Origin: Prescottella agglutinans
Lineage (GTDB): Bacteria > Actinomycetota > Actinomycetes > Mycobacteriales > Mycobacteriaceae
Assembly (NCBI RefSeq): GCF_004011865.1
Contig: NZ_RKLP01000001.1
Span: forward strand, 496,001 to 560,000
Length of the DNA stretch: 64,000 nucleotides
Reading direction: 5' to 3'
Numbering within the stretch: the stretch's first letter is position 1; each line of letters begins with the position of its first letter. Under the pieces are notes generated by a model that worked only from the letters and a program-made list of their open reading frames with translations, had not been told where the DNA came from and ran no database searches. Shown piece by piece: positions 35,110 to 45,138 of this stretch. The position numbers and the translations under genes were made by a program.

Positions 35110-36027
35110 TCAGTCGGTCTCGGCCCAGGACTCCACCATCACCCGCGCGATCGAGATCGAGCCGGGCAGCAGCAGTTCGGCATCCGACGAGGTGGTCCAG
35201 TCGCCGGCACCGAGCGCCGCACGCACCTGATCGCGGGTGAACCAGTGGGCCTCGGCGATCTCGCCGTCCGCGAACTCGAGCGCGGCGGCGGGGTCGCCGA
35301 CGGCCGCGAACCCGAGCATCACCGACCGCGGGAACGGCCACGGCTGGCTGCCCAGGTACCGCACGTCGTCCACGTCGATACCGACTTCTTCGCGGATCTC
35401 CCGCACGACGCACGTCTCGAGGGATTCGCCCGCCTCCACGAAACCGGCCAGCACCGAGAACATCCGCGGCGGCCACGACGGCTGACGCGCCAGCAGCACC
35501 CGGTCGCCGCCGTCGTGCACCAGGCAGATCACGGCCGGGTCCGTCCGGGGGAACTCCTCGTGCCCGGTGGTCGTGCTGATCCGCGACCATCCCGACACGG
35601 TCTGTTCGGTCGGGGCGCCGTCGATAGCGCTGAACCCGGCGTGATCGTGCCAGTTCAGCAGCGCCACGGCCGTCGTCACCAGCCCGGCACCCGCCTCGTC
35701 CAGCTGGTGGCCGAGCATCCGCAGATCGCCCAGTTCCCCGGTCATCGCCGGCACCCGCACCGCCCACACGTGACGCTCGCCGCGCAACCCCAGGAACACC
35801 GCCCCGGACACCGGCTCGGCGCCGAGCGACGCCGCCGGTTCGAGCACCAGTTCGCGATCGGTGACGCGGAACTGCCCGCGGGGGTTGACCCGCAGCAGCA
35901 GCGCGTCCGCCCATCCGGCTCTCAATGCGTCCGTGTCCGAACGCAATTGCTCGGCACGGTCGACGGCGGCACGCGAGAGTAGGGGCGTGTCGGTCAGCGT
36001 GAAATCGGGCGCTGTGAAGTCGGGCAC
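35110..36027 (-). CDS. nudC: NADH pyrophosphatase NudC (Nudix)
   Basis: 305 residues from GTG 36027 (VPDFTAPDFT); GTG 36057 is possible. The Nudix box GFVEAGESLETCVVREIREEVG is followed by the SQPWPFP motif that marks NADH/NAD-RNA-cleaving NudC enzymes, which hydrolyse NADH or remove NAD caps. The four zinc-ribbon cysteines of E. coli NudC are replaced (HDHAGFSAIDGAPTE), as also occurs in mycobacteria. Its stop abuts the mycoredoxin stop (convergent, no gap). Confidence 0.92.
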   Translation of the reverse strand: MPDFTAPDFTLTDTPLLSRAAVDRAEQLRSDTDALRAGWADALLLRVNPRGQFRVTDRELVLEPAASLGAEPVSGAVFLGLRGERHVWAVRVPAMTGELGDLRMLGHQLDEAGAGLVTTAVALLNWHDHAGFSAIDGAPTEQTVSGWSRISTTTGHEEFPRTDPAVICLVHDGGDRVLLARQPSWPPRMFSVLAGFVEAGESLETCVVREIREEVGIDVDDVRYLGSQPWPFPRSVMLGFAAVGDPAAALEFADGEIAEAHWFTRDQVRAALGAGDWTTSSDAELLLPGSISIARVMVESWAETD

Positions 36028-36069
36028 GCGAACGACCCTACTGCGGTGACCGGACACCGGCGCGGACGG

Positions 36070-37137
36070 TCAGTTGCTGACGCGCTTGATGTACAGCAGG
36101 AGGTCGTCGGCCTCGACGGCGTCGACCTCGGGCGAGCCCACCCGCAGCAGCCGGCCGTCGCGCACCACACCGAGGACGATGTCCGACAGGTGGCGCGGCG
36201 AGCCGCCGACCTCCTCGGGCTCGACCTCGCGTTCGGCGATCGCGAAACCCGCCTCGGGGGTGAGCAGGTCCTCGACCATCTCGACGACGCTCGGCGTGGT
36301 CCGCGCGATACCGAGCAGACGGCCCGCGGTCTCCGAGGAGACGACGACGGAGTCGGCACCGGACTGTCGCAGCAGGTGCGAGTTGTCGGTCTCCCGGATC
36401 GCGGCGACGATCTTCGCCTTCGGTGCGAGTTCACGCGCGGTGAGCGTCACCAGCACCGCGGTGTCGTCCCGGTTGGCGGCGATGATGATCGACGCCGCGT
36501 TCTGCACGCCGGCCAGGCGCAGGACGTCCGACTTGGTCGCCGAGCCGAGCACGGTGACCAGGCCCAGGCTCGCGGCCGCGTCCAGCACCACCTGGTCGGT
36601 GTCGACGACGACGATGTCCGACGGCGAGATGCCGTCGCCGAGCATGGCGTCGACCGCGGTGCGCCCCTTGGTGCCGAATCCGACGACGACGGTGTGATTG
36701 CGCACGCGATGCCTCCAGCGCTGAATCTTGAACGTCTGGCGGGAGCTCTCGGTGAGTGCCGAGAGGGTCGTACCGACCAGGACGATGAGGAAGAAGATCC
36801 GGAGCGGCGTGATGACCAGGACGTTGATCAGCCGCGCCGTCGGGGTGATGGGGGTGATGTCGCCGTATCCCGTGGTGGACAGGGACACCGTCGCGTAGTA
36901 GATGCAGTCCAGCAGCGACAGCTGGTTCTCCTGCGCATCCTTGTAGCCGTCACGGTCGATGTAGACGACCAGCACGGCGAGCGCGAGGGCGGCCAGCGCG
37001 TACGACACCCTCCGCGCGATGGCGCGTGCCGGGCTCGTCTGCATCTCCGGAACCTTGAGCACACCGACGAGGGCGAAATCCGGCCGATCCGTCAGTGTGT
37101 CCGAGTTCCGGAACCGACCTCTCAACCTACCGGGCAT
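36070..37137 (-). CDS. Potassium channel with RCK/TrkA domain (Rv3200c-like)
   Basis: 355 residues from ATG 37137. Two membrane helices (about 44-62 and 103-125) flank the pore loop with the K+ selectivity filter TTGYGD (88-93). A cytoplasmic TrkA-N/RCK domain with Rossmann motif VVGFGTKGRTAVD and a TrkA-C domain complete a two-helix RCK-gated channel. It would conduct K+ under control of nucleotides or other ligands. It lies 42 bp downstream of adnB's gap region and just upstream of nudC on the same strand. Confidence 0.92.
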   Translation of the reverse strand: MPGRLRGRFRNSDTLTDRPDFALVGVLKVPEMQTSPARAIARRVSYALAALALAVLVVYIDRDGYKDAQENQLSLLDCIYYATVSLSTTGYGDITPITPTARLINVLVITPLRIFFLIVLVGTTLSALTESSRQTFKIQRWRHRVRNHTVVVGFGTKGRTAVDAMLGDGISPSDIVVVDTDQVVLDAAASLGLVTVLGSATKSDVLRLAGVQNAASIIIAANRDDTAVLVTLTARELAPKAKIVAAIRETDNSHLLRQSGADSVVVSSETAGRLLGIARTTPSVVEMVEDLLTPEAGFAIAEREVEPEEVGGSPRHLSDIVLGVVRDGRLLRVGSPEVDAVEADDLLLYIKRVSN

Positions 37138-37252
37138 TCATTCGTCCCTATCTCCTACTCGGCGTGCAAACATCGGATCGCAGCCTAGCCCCGGTTCGCG
37201 AATTCACGGAACGGCACGGGCAAACGGGACCGAACGGTGACCGCGGCCCTGG

Positions 37253-40200
37253 TCACGCGCCCGGCTCGGCCTCGGCGCCCGCGTGGCGGATCAGCCGCGC
37301 GAGGTGCTCCGCGTCGGGCAGATCCGGCGGGGCGATGGTCCGCCCGGTGCGCACGTAGTGGAACGCCGCGCGCACCTTGTCCAGCGGCGGCGCGACGGGC
37401 CGGCCGGTGGCGTGCGACTGCCGCGCCGCCATCAGCTCCGCCCACGCCAGCCGGTAGGCCGCGAGCTGCATCACGACGGCCCGCTCGTTCGCGGCGGACG
37501 GCTCGGCGCCGGTCTTCCAGTCGATGACGGTCCAGCCGCCGTCGGGGTCGGCGAAGATCGCGTCGATCCGGCCGCGCAGCACGGTGCCCGCGACCGAGGT
37601 CTCGAACGGCACCTCGACCTCGACGGGGTTGCGGTCGGCCCACTGCGACCGCAGGAACGCGTCCTGCAGCAGCGCCAGCTCGGTCTCGGTGCCGACACCG
37701 GTGTCGGCGGCGCCGGGCAGCTCGTCGAAATCCAGCAGGCGCGTCGCACCGAACCGCTGCTCCACCCAGGCGTGGAACGCGGTTCCGCGGCGCGCCAACG
37801 GGTTCGGCGGGAACGGCAAGGGCCGACGCAGCCGTGCGGCCAGCTCGTCGGGATCGGCGGCCAGGTCCACCAGCTGGCTCACCGACATCTGCGCGGGCAG
37901 TTCGACGTCGGTCGTCCCCACCAGGCGAGCACTGCGCTCGGCCAGCAGTGCGTCGACGTCGGCCGCCCAGTTGTCCGGATCCTCCTCCGGCGCTTCGGGT
38001 TCGGCGGGAAGCACGTCCAGCGCACCGATCGCGTCGCGGACGAGCTGCGCACCACGCTCGACGTCGGGTCGGCGCCGTCCCAGCGGGTCGCGCGGCCACG
38101 GCGCTTCCCGCGGCGTCGCGGTGAGCGGGTTCTCGCTGCCGTCCTCGGGGGCGGGTGCCCACACGTCGATCACGCCGAGCGGTTCCCCTTCCCGGGTCGT
38201 CACCAGGTCGTGTAGCTCGAGCAGGAACGGCGACGGCCCCTTGGGCTTGGGGCCCGACTCGGTCCAGTGGTGTCCGGAGACGAACAGCGCGCGTTCGGTG
38301 CGGGTGAGCGCGACGTAGAACAGGCGCCGGTCCTCGTCGAGGCGCCGGTTCGCCAGGGCCTTCTTGTGCGCCTCGATCTCGTTCTCGAGATCCTTGCGGT
38401 CGTACACGTTCTCGAGGTCGAGAACCGGGACCCCGTCGGCGGATTCGCCGGAGAGGGCACGGTCGCCCCGCAGCGTCGGCGGCAGTTCGGCCACCGAGCC
38501 GAGCCACGTGGCGGACGCCTGGGTGGACGGGAACACGCCCTCGGTGAGGTGCGGCACCGCCACGACCTCCCACTCGAGACCCTTCGCCGAGTGCACCGTC
38601 AGGATCTGGACCCGGTCGGGCGCGACCTCGATCTCGCCGGGGGCCAGGCCGTTCTCGACGTGCTCGGCGGCCGCGAGGAACGACAGCAGGCCCGTCAGGG
38701 TCGCCGAGGAGCGGCTCGCGTACCCGGACACGACGTCGGCGAACGCATCGAGGTGCTCGCGGCCGGTTCCGCCGACGTCGGACTGCCGGGTCCGCGCCTG
38801 CGCCTCGATCCCGATGCCGATCACCCGCTCGACCTCGGCCACCAGCTCCGTCAGCGGCTGCCCCAGACGCTCGCGCAGTGACGCCAGCTCGGCCGCGAGT
38901 GCGCAAATCCGCACGTACCCGGACTCCGAGTAGCGCTGTGCCGGACCCGGATCCGCGAGCGCGTCCGCCAGGCCCGCCTGCTCGGCGTGCTCCCCCGGCA
39001 ACGCGCTGTCGAGTGCCTCGTCCAGCGCGGCGGAGTCGGTGACGGCGCCCGCCGTGCCGTAGCCCGATCGGATGCCGAGATCGCCAGCGCGCTTCCACAG
39101 CGCGCGCAGGTCGGCGGCACCGATCTGCCACCGCGCGCCGGTGAGGACGCGGACCGCGGCACTGCCGGCCATGGGGTCGGCGACCAGTCGCAGCATCGCG
39201 ACGACGTCCGCGACCTCGGGCGTGTGCAGCAGACCGCCCAGGCCGACGACCTCCACCGACAGCCCGCGGGCCCGCAGTTCCTCGGCGATGGGAGCGGCAT
39301 CGGCGTTGCGCCGCACGAGGACCGCGGCGGTGGGCGGCTTGGCGCCGTCCGACCGCGCTGCCTCGTACTGCTCGGCGATGCGGTCGGCCACCCACGCCCG
39401 TTCCGTCTCGACGGTGTCGTGCAGCGCCAGGCGGACGTCACCCGGGACCGCTCCCGGCCGGGCCCGCAGCATGCTGACCTCGACGCCCCGGTCGCGCAGC
39501 GGATCGGACACCATGTTCGCCAGTTCGAGCGCCTCCGGCGGGTTGCGCCAACTGGTGAGCAGCTCGAGCTTGGGCGCCGGGATGCCGTCGGGGAGCGGGA
39601 AGTCCGTGGCGAAGCGCGGCAGGTTGGCCGCCGACGCACCGCGCCAACCGTAGATGGACTGCATGGGATCGCCGACAGCGGTGAGCGCCAGGCCGGCGTC
39701 CTCGCCGCCGCCGAACAGCGACGACAGCAGGACCCGCTGGGCGTGACCGGTGTCCTGGTACTCGTCGAGCAGCACGACACGGAACCGCGCGCGTTCGGTG
39801 CGGCCCACCTCGGGATGCTCGGACGCCACCCGCGCCGCGAGCGACATCTGGCTGCCGAAGTCGAGCGCGCCCTCGCGGCGCAGGGTGTCGGCCAGCCGCT
39901 GCACCAGCGGCAGCAGGTCCAGACGCTGGTGCTGCACCTCCAGCAGGCCGAGCAGCGACTTGGACGGTCCGCCACGCTGTTTCGGTCCGGCCGGCAGCGT
40001 GTGGATCAGCTTGTCGAGTTCGGTGTGCGCCTCGCGCAGATCCGCGGGCTCGACCAGGTGCTCGGCGAGCTGCCCCGACAACGCGAGCACCGACTCGGTG
40101 ATCGACGCCGGGTTGCGGTCGGTGTCGAGGTCGCCGTCCCACGCGCTCACCACCCGGTACGCGAGCTGCCACAGCTCGGTCTCGGACAGCAGCGTCGCCG

Positions 40201-40642
40201 ACGGCTCGATCGGCAGCAGCAGCCCGTGCTCGGACAGCAGCCGTCCGGCGTACGAGTGGTAGGTGCTGACCTCGGGCTCGCTGCCGAGGATCCGGGTGCG
40301 CAGCCCGCCGCCGGGGTCGAGGTCCCGTACCAGCGACGACCCGGCCAGCTTGGCGAGCCGCTGCCGGATCCGGCTGGTGAGCTGCTGCGCGGCCTTGCGC
40401 GTGAACGTCAGGCCGAGGACCTGCTCCGGGTCCACGAGCCCGTTCGCGACCAGCCACACCACCCGGGCGGCCATGGTCTCGGTCTTGCCGGCGCCCGCGC
40501 CCGCGACGACCAGCGTCGGGCCGAGCGGCCCCTCGATGACCGCGGCCTGCTCGGCCGTCGGCGGGAACTGGCCGAGTGCCTCCGCGAGCTCCGCGGGAGT
40601 GACCCGACGCCCGATCTCCCCCGCACCCACTGCCGAACTCAC
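37253..40642 (-). CDS. adnB: AdnB helicase-nuclease subunit
   Basis: 1129 residues from GTG 40642, which overlaps the adnA stop by GTGA. N-terminal UvrD-like helicase with AGAGAGKT, LTFTRKAAQQL, LDEYQDTGHAQR and GDPMQSIYGWRGA, then the conserved TVHSAKGLEWE and VALTRTERAL motifs. The C-terminal RecB-type nuclease domain has FHAWVEQRFG and the catalytic VIDWKTGAEP. AdnAB is the mycobacterial heterodimeric motor-nuclease that resects double-strand breaks, the functional counterpart of RecBCD/AddAB; this subunit corresponds to Rv3201c. Confidence 0.95.
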   Translation of the reverse strand: MSSAVGAGEIGRRVTPAELAEALGQFPPTAEQAAVIEGPLGPTLVVAGAGAGKTETMAARVVWLVANGLVDPEQVLGLTFTRKAAQQLTSRIRQRLAKLAGSSLVRDLDPGGGLRTRILGSEPEVSTYHSYAGRLLSEHGLLLPIEPSATLLSETELWQLAYRVVSAWDGDLDTDRNPASITESVLALSGQLAEHLVEPADLREAHTELDKLIHTLPAGPKQRGGPSKSLLGLLEVQHQRLDLLPLVQRLADTLRREGALDFGSQMSLAARVASEHPEVGRTERARFRVVLLDEYQDTGHAQRVLLSSLFGGGEDAGLALTAVGDPMQSIYGWRGASAANLPRFATDFPLPDGIPAPKLELLTSWRNPPEALELANMVSDPLRDRGVEVSMLRARPGAVPGDVRLALHDTVETERAWVADRIAEQYEAARSDGAKPPTAAVLVRRNADAAPIAEELRARGLSVEVVGLGGLLHTPEVADVVAMLRLVADPMAGSAAVRVLTGARWQIGAADLRALWKRAGDLGIRSGYGTAGAVTDSAALDEALDSALPGEHAEQAGLADALADPGPAQRYSESGYVRICALAAELASLRERLGQPLTELVAEVERVIGIGIEAQARTRQSDVGGTGREHLDAFADVVSGYASRSSATLTGLLSFLAAAEHVENGLAPGEIEVAPDRVQILTVHSAKGLEWEVVAVPHLTEGVFPSTQASATWLGSVAELPPTLRGDRALSGESADGVPVLDLENVYDRKDLENEIEAHKKALANRRLDEDRRLFYVALTRTERALFVSGHHWTESGPKPKGPSPFLLELHDLVTTREGEPLGVIDVWAPAPEDGSENPLTATPREAPWPRDPLGRRRPDVERGAQLVRDAIGALDVLPAEPEAPEEDPDNWAADVDALLAERSARLVGTTDVELPAQMSVSQLVDLAADPDELAARLRRPLPFPPNPLARRGTAFHAWVEQRFGATRLLDFDELPGAADTGVGTETELALLQDAFLRSQWADRNPVEVEVPFETSVAGTVLRGRIDAIFADPDGGWTVIDWKTGAEPSAANERAVVMQLAAYRLAWAELMAARQSHATGRPVAPPLDKVRAAFHYVRTGRTIAPPDLPDAEHLARLIRHAGAEAEPGA

Positions 40643-43600
40643 TCCGCGGTCACCTGCCGTCCCTCGTCGTGCGCCGGGCAGCTCGACAGCACCGGGCAGT
40701 GCCGGCATCCGTCGTTGATCCGTGCGGTGAACGTCGGCCCCTGTGTCGCCGCCGCCGCTTCGTGGATCACGTTCTCCCACAGTTCGAGTCCCTCGTCGTC
40801 CAGCGCAGGCTGCACCCGTTGCGTCGCGCCCTCCTTGGTGTGCGGCTTCGCGACGAACACCAGCCGCGCCCCGCCCGGCGTCGACGCCGGCTCGCCCTCG
40901 ATCAGCCCCCGCGCGGCCGCCACCTGGTACGCGGCGAGCTGCGCGTGCTGCTGCGCCTGTTCCTTCGTCACCGCGTTCTTCGCGGTCTTGACGTCGACGA
41001 CGACCGGGCGGCCCTCGGCGTCGCGCTCGAGCCGGTCGATCCGGCCCCGGATGCGCACCGTCGGGTCGCCCTCGACCCGTGGCTCGAGCACGCCGTCCAC
41101 CGCGACCTCGACGCCGATCTCGGTGAGCTCCGACCGCGTGCCGCGCAGCCAGTTCGCGAAGGTGTCGAGCATGCCGCGGGTGCGTTCGAGTTCGCGCCGC
41201 GAGTACCACTCGGACCCCAGGTCCACCGAGTCCCAGGCCGCCTCCAGCGCGTGGTCGACCTGGTCCGGCGGGATGTGGCCGGCCAGTGCCTGCACGAGGG
41301 TGTGCACGAGCGTGCCGGCGATCGCGTGCGTGTTGTCGCCGTCGCTGCCGCCGTGCCGCTCGAGCATCCAGCGCAGCGGGCAGTTGGCGATGAGCTCGAT
41401 GGTCGACGGCGACAGCGGCACCGGTCCGTCGCCCGGATTCCACAGCGCCGCATCCGAACTCGGCTGAGCGGTGCCGTACCACTGGTCCGGGTGCGCTCCC
41501 CGGACACCGGCGTCCGCCAGCCGCGCCAACTGGTGCGCGGCGCGCTGTACTCGCTCCGGGTCGGACGCGGCGACGTCCGGGTCGCACACGACGCTGCGCA
41601 GTTCCGCGACCAGGGCGGGCAACGCCAGCACCCGGGGGGTCTCGGTCTGCACCGGCGCGACGTCGGAATCGTCGGCGTCGGCCTCGCCGGTACCGAGCAG
41701 GTCGTCGACGAACCGCGAGCGGACCAGGTCGGTGTCCCCGCTCGACGAGTCCACGGCCGTCACGAGCAGCGACGACCGCGCTCGGCTGCACGCGACCAGG
41801 AACAGTCGGCGTTCCTCGGCGAGCAGTGGCGCCGTCCGCGACAGCGTCTTGTCGACCTGCCCCACACCGCCGGTGAGGTCGATGAGTTCCTCGGTGCCGA
41901 GCAGGGTTCCGCGGGCGCCGAGGCTCGGCCACAGGCCCTCCTGCACGCCGACCACCGCGACCACCTGCCACTGCCGGCCCGCGGCGGAGTGCGCGCTCAG
42001 GATCGTCACGGTCTCCGGCGACGCCACGGCACGGGCGCGCGCGGTCCCCGGGATCTCCTGCTCCACCAGGTAGTCCACGAATCCCGACAGCTGGGCCCGG
42101 GGCAGGCGGTCCACGTAGTCGGCGGCGGCGTCGAACAGCGCGACGACGGCGTCGAGGTCACGATCGGCCTGGGCACCGATCGGCCCGCCGAAGGCCGACG
42201 CGGCCGCCCAGCGCCGTTCGAGTCCGGTCGCCTGCCACGCCGCCCACAGCACCTCCTCGATGCCGCGCCCCCGGTCCAGGGGCACCCGCGCGCGCCGCAG
42301 CACCTTGAGCACCCTCCGCAGGGAGAGGGATTCGACATCGGTGAGACCGGGCAGCAGGTGCGCCACCCCCTCGGAGTCGGGGCCGTCGACGATGACGGCC
42401 CGCAGCAACTCCGCCGAGTCCCGGTCACCGCCCGACGCAAGCTCCACGCGGCGCAGACCGCGGCGCAGCCGCCGCAGGCTCACCGGTTCGGCGCCGCCGA
42501 TCGGTCCCGACAGCAGTGCCAGCGCGTCCTCGCCCGTGAACTCGCCGCCCGACAGCGCCCGCAGCACCGCCAGCAGGCCCACGACGCCGTGCTGCTTCGC
42601 GAGCGGCAACTCGCTGGCCGCGGTGGTGACGGGAACCCCGGCGGCGAGCAGGGCCCGGCGCAGCGGCGGCAGCACCCGCGGCACCGAACGCGCGACGATC
42701 GCCATCTCGGACCACGGCACGCCGTCGATCAGGTGTGCGCGCCGCAGCGTGTCGGCGACGAGCGCCGCCTCCTTGGCCGGTGCGGTCAGCACCCGCACCA
42801 CGGACCGGCCCGGCGGGTCGTCGTCCGACGCCGCCGCGCTCGCACCGCGGTGCGGTGGATTGCCGGGCAGCCGCGCCGCCACGCGCGTCGCGGTGGCCGC
42901 GACCTCGGGCGCCGACCGGAAGTTCGTGTCGAGGATCACCTGCGCCGGGTCGTCGCGATCGGCCAGTTCGGCGAGGAAGCGCGCGTCGGCTCCGCGGAAC
43001 GCGAAGATCGACTGGTCGGGGTCGCCGGCGATCGCGGTCATCGCGGTGCCCGTCCCGACCAGACGGACCAGCTGCGCGGCCTGCGGATCGAGGTGTTGGG
43101 CGTCGTCGACCATCAGGTGCCGTACGCGAACCCGCTCCCGCTGCAACAAGTCCGGGTCGGTCGCGAACGCCGTCAACGCTGCGCTGATGAGTTCGGCGGC
43201 GTCCAGGGCCGGCGCGGTGGCCTCGGGCGCCTCCATGCCGACCGATCCGCGCAGCAGCATGCCCTGTTCGTAGTGCATCGCGAAGCGGCCCGCCGCGACC
43301 CACTCCGGCTTGTCGTGCGCGTGCCCCAGGTCGATCAGGTCCTCGGGCCCGAGCCCGCGCTCGTTGGCGCGCAGCATGAGGTTGCGCAGTTCCACCGCGA
43401 ACCCCGTCATGCCGAGCGCCGGCCGCAGCCGTTCGGGCCACGCCTCGGCGCCGTCGGCGATGTCGCCGCGCAGCAACTCGCGCAGCACCGAGTCCTGCTC
43501 GGAACCGGTGATCAAGCGCGGCGGCGGGTTGCCGTGCGCGGCCGCCTGCAGGCGCAGCACCGCGAACGCGTACGAGTGCACCGTGCGCACGAGCGGCTCC

Positions 43601-43956
43601 CGCGTCGCCCGCGGCCGCGTGTCCGGGCCCGACACGGCCTCCGCCGCGAGCAGCCTCGCGGTGATCTGCTCACGCACCGCGTTGGCCGCACGCCGCGACT
43701 GTGTGAGCACCAGCACCGATTCCGGATCGGCACCGGCCGTGATCCGGGCCACCGCCGCGTCCACGAGCAGCGACGTCTTGCCGGTCCCCGGTCCGCCGAG
43801 GATCTGCCACGGGTGCCAGCCGCGCCCGGGGGGCGCACCGGTCAGCACGCGCGCCGGACCGGGCCCCCAGGTCCGCGCCGCCGACTCCCCGACCGTCCGG
43901 CCGACGAGCCGCGCGGACGGCGCCGACGGCCTGGTGCGTGCGCCCGGTGCGGTCAT
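40639..43956 (-). CDS. adnA: AdnA helicase-nuclease subunit
   Basis: 1105 residues from ATG 43956 (MTAPGARTRP); ATG positions up to 43995 are alternatives. Walker A GGPGTGKTS, VDDAQHLDPQ and GDPDQSIFAFRGA define the helicase. The C-terminal nuclease carries VVDVKTAKNAV and a cysteine set for an iron-sulfur cluster (IANCPLRW and GCRHCPVLSSCP), as in AddB-type nucleases. It partners AdnB encoded directly downstream with a 4-bp overlap. Corresponds to Rv3202c. Confidence 0.94.
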   Translation of the reverse strand: MTAPGARTRPSAPSARLVGRTVGESAARTWGPGPARVLTGAPPGRGWHPWQILGGPGTGKTSLLVDAAVARITAGADPESVLVLTQSRRAANAVREQITARLLAAEAVSGPDTRPRATREPLVRTVHSYAFAVLRLQAAAHGNPPPRLITGSEQDSVLRELLRGDIADGAEAWPERLRPALGMTGFAVELRNLMLRANERGLGPEDLIDLGHAHDKPEWVAAGRFAMHYEQGMLLRGSVGMEAPEATAPALDAAELISAALTAFATDPDLLQRERVRVRHLMVDDAQHLDPQAAQLVRLVGTGTAMTAIAGDPDQSIFAFRGADARFLAELADRDDPAQVILDTNFRSAPEVAATATRVAARLPGNPPHRGASAAASDDDPPGRSVVRVLTAPAKEAALVADTLRRAHLIDGVPWSEMAIVARSVPRVLPPLRRALLAAGVPVTTAASELPLAKQHGVVGLLAVLRALSGGEFTGEDALALLSGPIGGAEPVSLRRLRRGLRRVELASGGDRDSAELLRAVIVDGPDSEGVAHLLPGLTDVESLSLRRVLKVLRRARVPLDRGRGIEEVLWAAWQATGLERRWAAASAFGGPIGAQADRDLDAVVALFDAAADYVDRLPRAQLSGFVDYLVEQEIPGTARARAVASPETVTILSAHSAAGRQWQVVAVVGVQEGLWPSLGARGTLLGTEELIDLTGGVGQVDKTLSRTAPLLAEERRLFLVACSRARSSLLVTAVDSSSGDTDLVRSRFVDDLLGTGEADADDSDVAPVQTETPRVLALPALVAELRSVVCDPDVAASDPERVQRAAHQLARLADAGVRGAHPDQWYGTAQPSSDAALWNPGDGPVPLSPSTIELIANCPLRWMLERHGGSDGDNTHAIAGTLVHTLVQALAGHIPPDQVDHALEAAWDSVDLGSEWYSRRELERTRGMLDTFANWLRGTRSELTEIGVEVAVDGVLEPRVEGDPTVRIRGRIDRLERDAEGRPVVVDVKTAKNAVTKEQAQQHAQLAAYQVAAARGLIEGEPASTPGGARLVFVAKPHTKEGATQRVQPALDDEGLELWENVIHEAAAATQGPTFTARINDGCRHCPVLSSCPAHDEGRQVTAE

Positions 43957-44012
43957 GCGAAGAATCTCACCAGACGAGTCCGACATCGGTCGCATCCGGC
44001 ATCATGAAGGCC

Positions 44013-44789
44013 ATGAGCGGTCTCCACACCTACCTGTTCGGCACCCCCGGGGCACCCGAGGTGCTCGCCCTCCACGGGCTCACGGGGCACGGCCGGCGGT
44101 GGGAGGCCCTCGGCTCGGGCCAGTTGAGCGACACCCGCATCATCGCCCCCGATCTGCGCGGTCACGGTCGGTCGCCGTGGACCCCGCCGTGGGGCCTCGA
44201 CACGCACGTGAGCGACCTCGTCCAGGTGCTCGACGAGCACGCCACCGGCCCGGTCGTCGTGGTCGCTCACTCGTACGGCGGCGCGATCGCACTGCACCTC
44301 GCGCAGGCGGTGCCCGACCGGATCCGCGGCATCGTGCTGCTCGACCCGGCCCTGGGCCTCGACCCGGAGACCATGAGCCGGATCGCCGGACTCGTCGCCG
44401 CGCACCCCGACTACACCGACGCCGCGGAGGCACGCTCGGAGAAGGTGCACGGCGCGTGGGCCGACGTCCCGGCGGACGTCCTCGACACCGATCTGGCCGA
44501 GCACCTGATCGAACTCGACAACGGCCGAGTCGGCTGGCGCATGTCGGTCCCGGCCGTCGTCGCCTCGTGGGGCGAGATGGCCCGCGACTTCGTCCTCCCA
44601 CCGAAGGGCATACCGACCGTGCTCGTGCAGGCCCTGCGGGTGCAACCGCCGTACGTGACCGCGGAGTTCCGGGGCGCGCTGGCCGAGCACCTCGGCCCCG
44701 ACCTCACGATCGCCGATCTGGACTGCGATCACATGGTCGCGCACGCCAAGCCCGACGACGTCGCGGCGCTCGTCCGCAAGCTGCTCTAG
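44013..44789 (+). CDS. lipV: Alpha/beta hydrolase (LipV-like)
   Basis: 258 residues from ATG 44013; ATG 44004 would add three residues. Alpha/beta-hydrolase fold with LALHGLTGHGRRWE (oxyanion region), nucleophile Ser in AHSYGGA, an acidic residue later and the final catalytic His in DCDHMVAHAKPDD. Position between adnA and the MGMT-like gene matches mycobacterial Rv3203 (LipV), described as a lipase/esterase. Substrate cannot be predicted. Confidence 0.85.
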   Translation: MSGLHTYLFGTPGAPEVLALHGLTGHGRRWEALGSGQLSDTRIIAPDLRGHGRSPWTPPWGLDTHVSDLVQVLDEHATGPVVVVAHSYGGAIALHLAQAVPDRIRGIVLLDPALGLDPETMSRIAGLVAAHPDYTDAAEARSEKVHGAWADVPADVLDTDLAEHLIELDNGRVGWRMSVPAVVASWGEMARDFVLPPKGIPTVLVQALRVQPPYVTAEFRGALAEHLGPDLTIADLDCDHMVAHAKPDDVAALVRKLL

Positions 44790-44797
44790 GCGCACCC

Positions 44798-45094
44798 GTG
44801 GCGGCCACCACCGAGGAACAGATCGAACGCGTCCGGGAACTGGTCGCGTCGATCCCGCCCGGCAGCGTGGCCACCTACGGCGACATCGCTTCGGCAGCAG
44901 GACTTTCCAGTCCCCGCACCGTCGGCTGGATCATGCGCACCGACACCGCCGACCTGCCGTGGCACCGGGTGCTCGGCGCGTCGGGTCGGCCCGCCCCGCA
45001 CCTGGCGCACCGGCAGCTGGCGAAGCTCGAACTGGAAGGTGTGCCGATCCGCGACGGGCGGGTGGATCTCGCGGTGGCGCGGCACCGGTTCTGA
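44798..45094 (+). CDS. Alkyltransferase-like protein (Atl, MGMT family)
   Basis: 98 residues from GTG 44798, 8 bp after the hydrolase stop. It is the C-terminal MGMT DNA-binding fold: VASIPPGSVATYGDIASAAG, the arginine-finger helix SSPRTVGWIMR and LPWHRVLGASG. The alkyl-acceptor cysteine of PCHRV is replaced by tryptophan (Trp55), the mark of alkyltransferase-like proteins, which flag O6-alkylguanine for nucleotide excision repair instead of removing the alkyl group. Corresponds to Rv3204. Confidence 0.9.
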   Translation: MAATTEEQIERVRELVASIPPGSVATYGDIASAAGLSSPRTVGWIMRTDTADLPWHRVLGASGRPAPHLAHRQLAKLELEGVPIRDGRVDLAVARHRF

Positions 45095-45138
45095 GTGGGC
45101 GCTCCGCGCGCGTGCGCCGGATGCGGCAGCATTGGGCC

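Noticed and set aside
44798-45094. Active O6-methylguanine-DNA methyltransferase
   Set aside because: The acceptor cysteine in the PCHR motif is replaced by tryptophan (PWHR).
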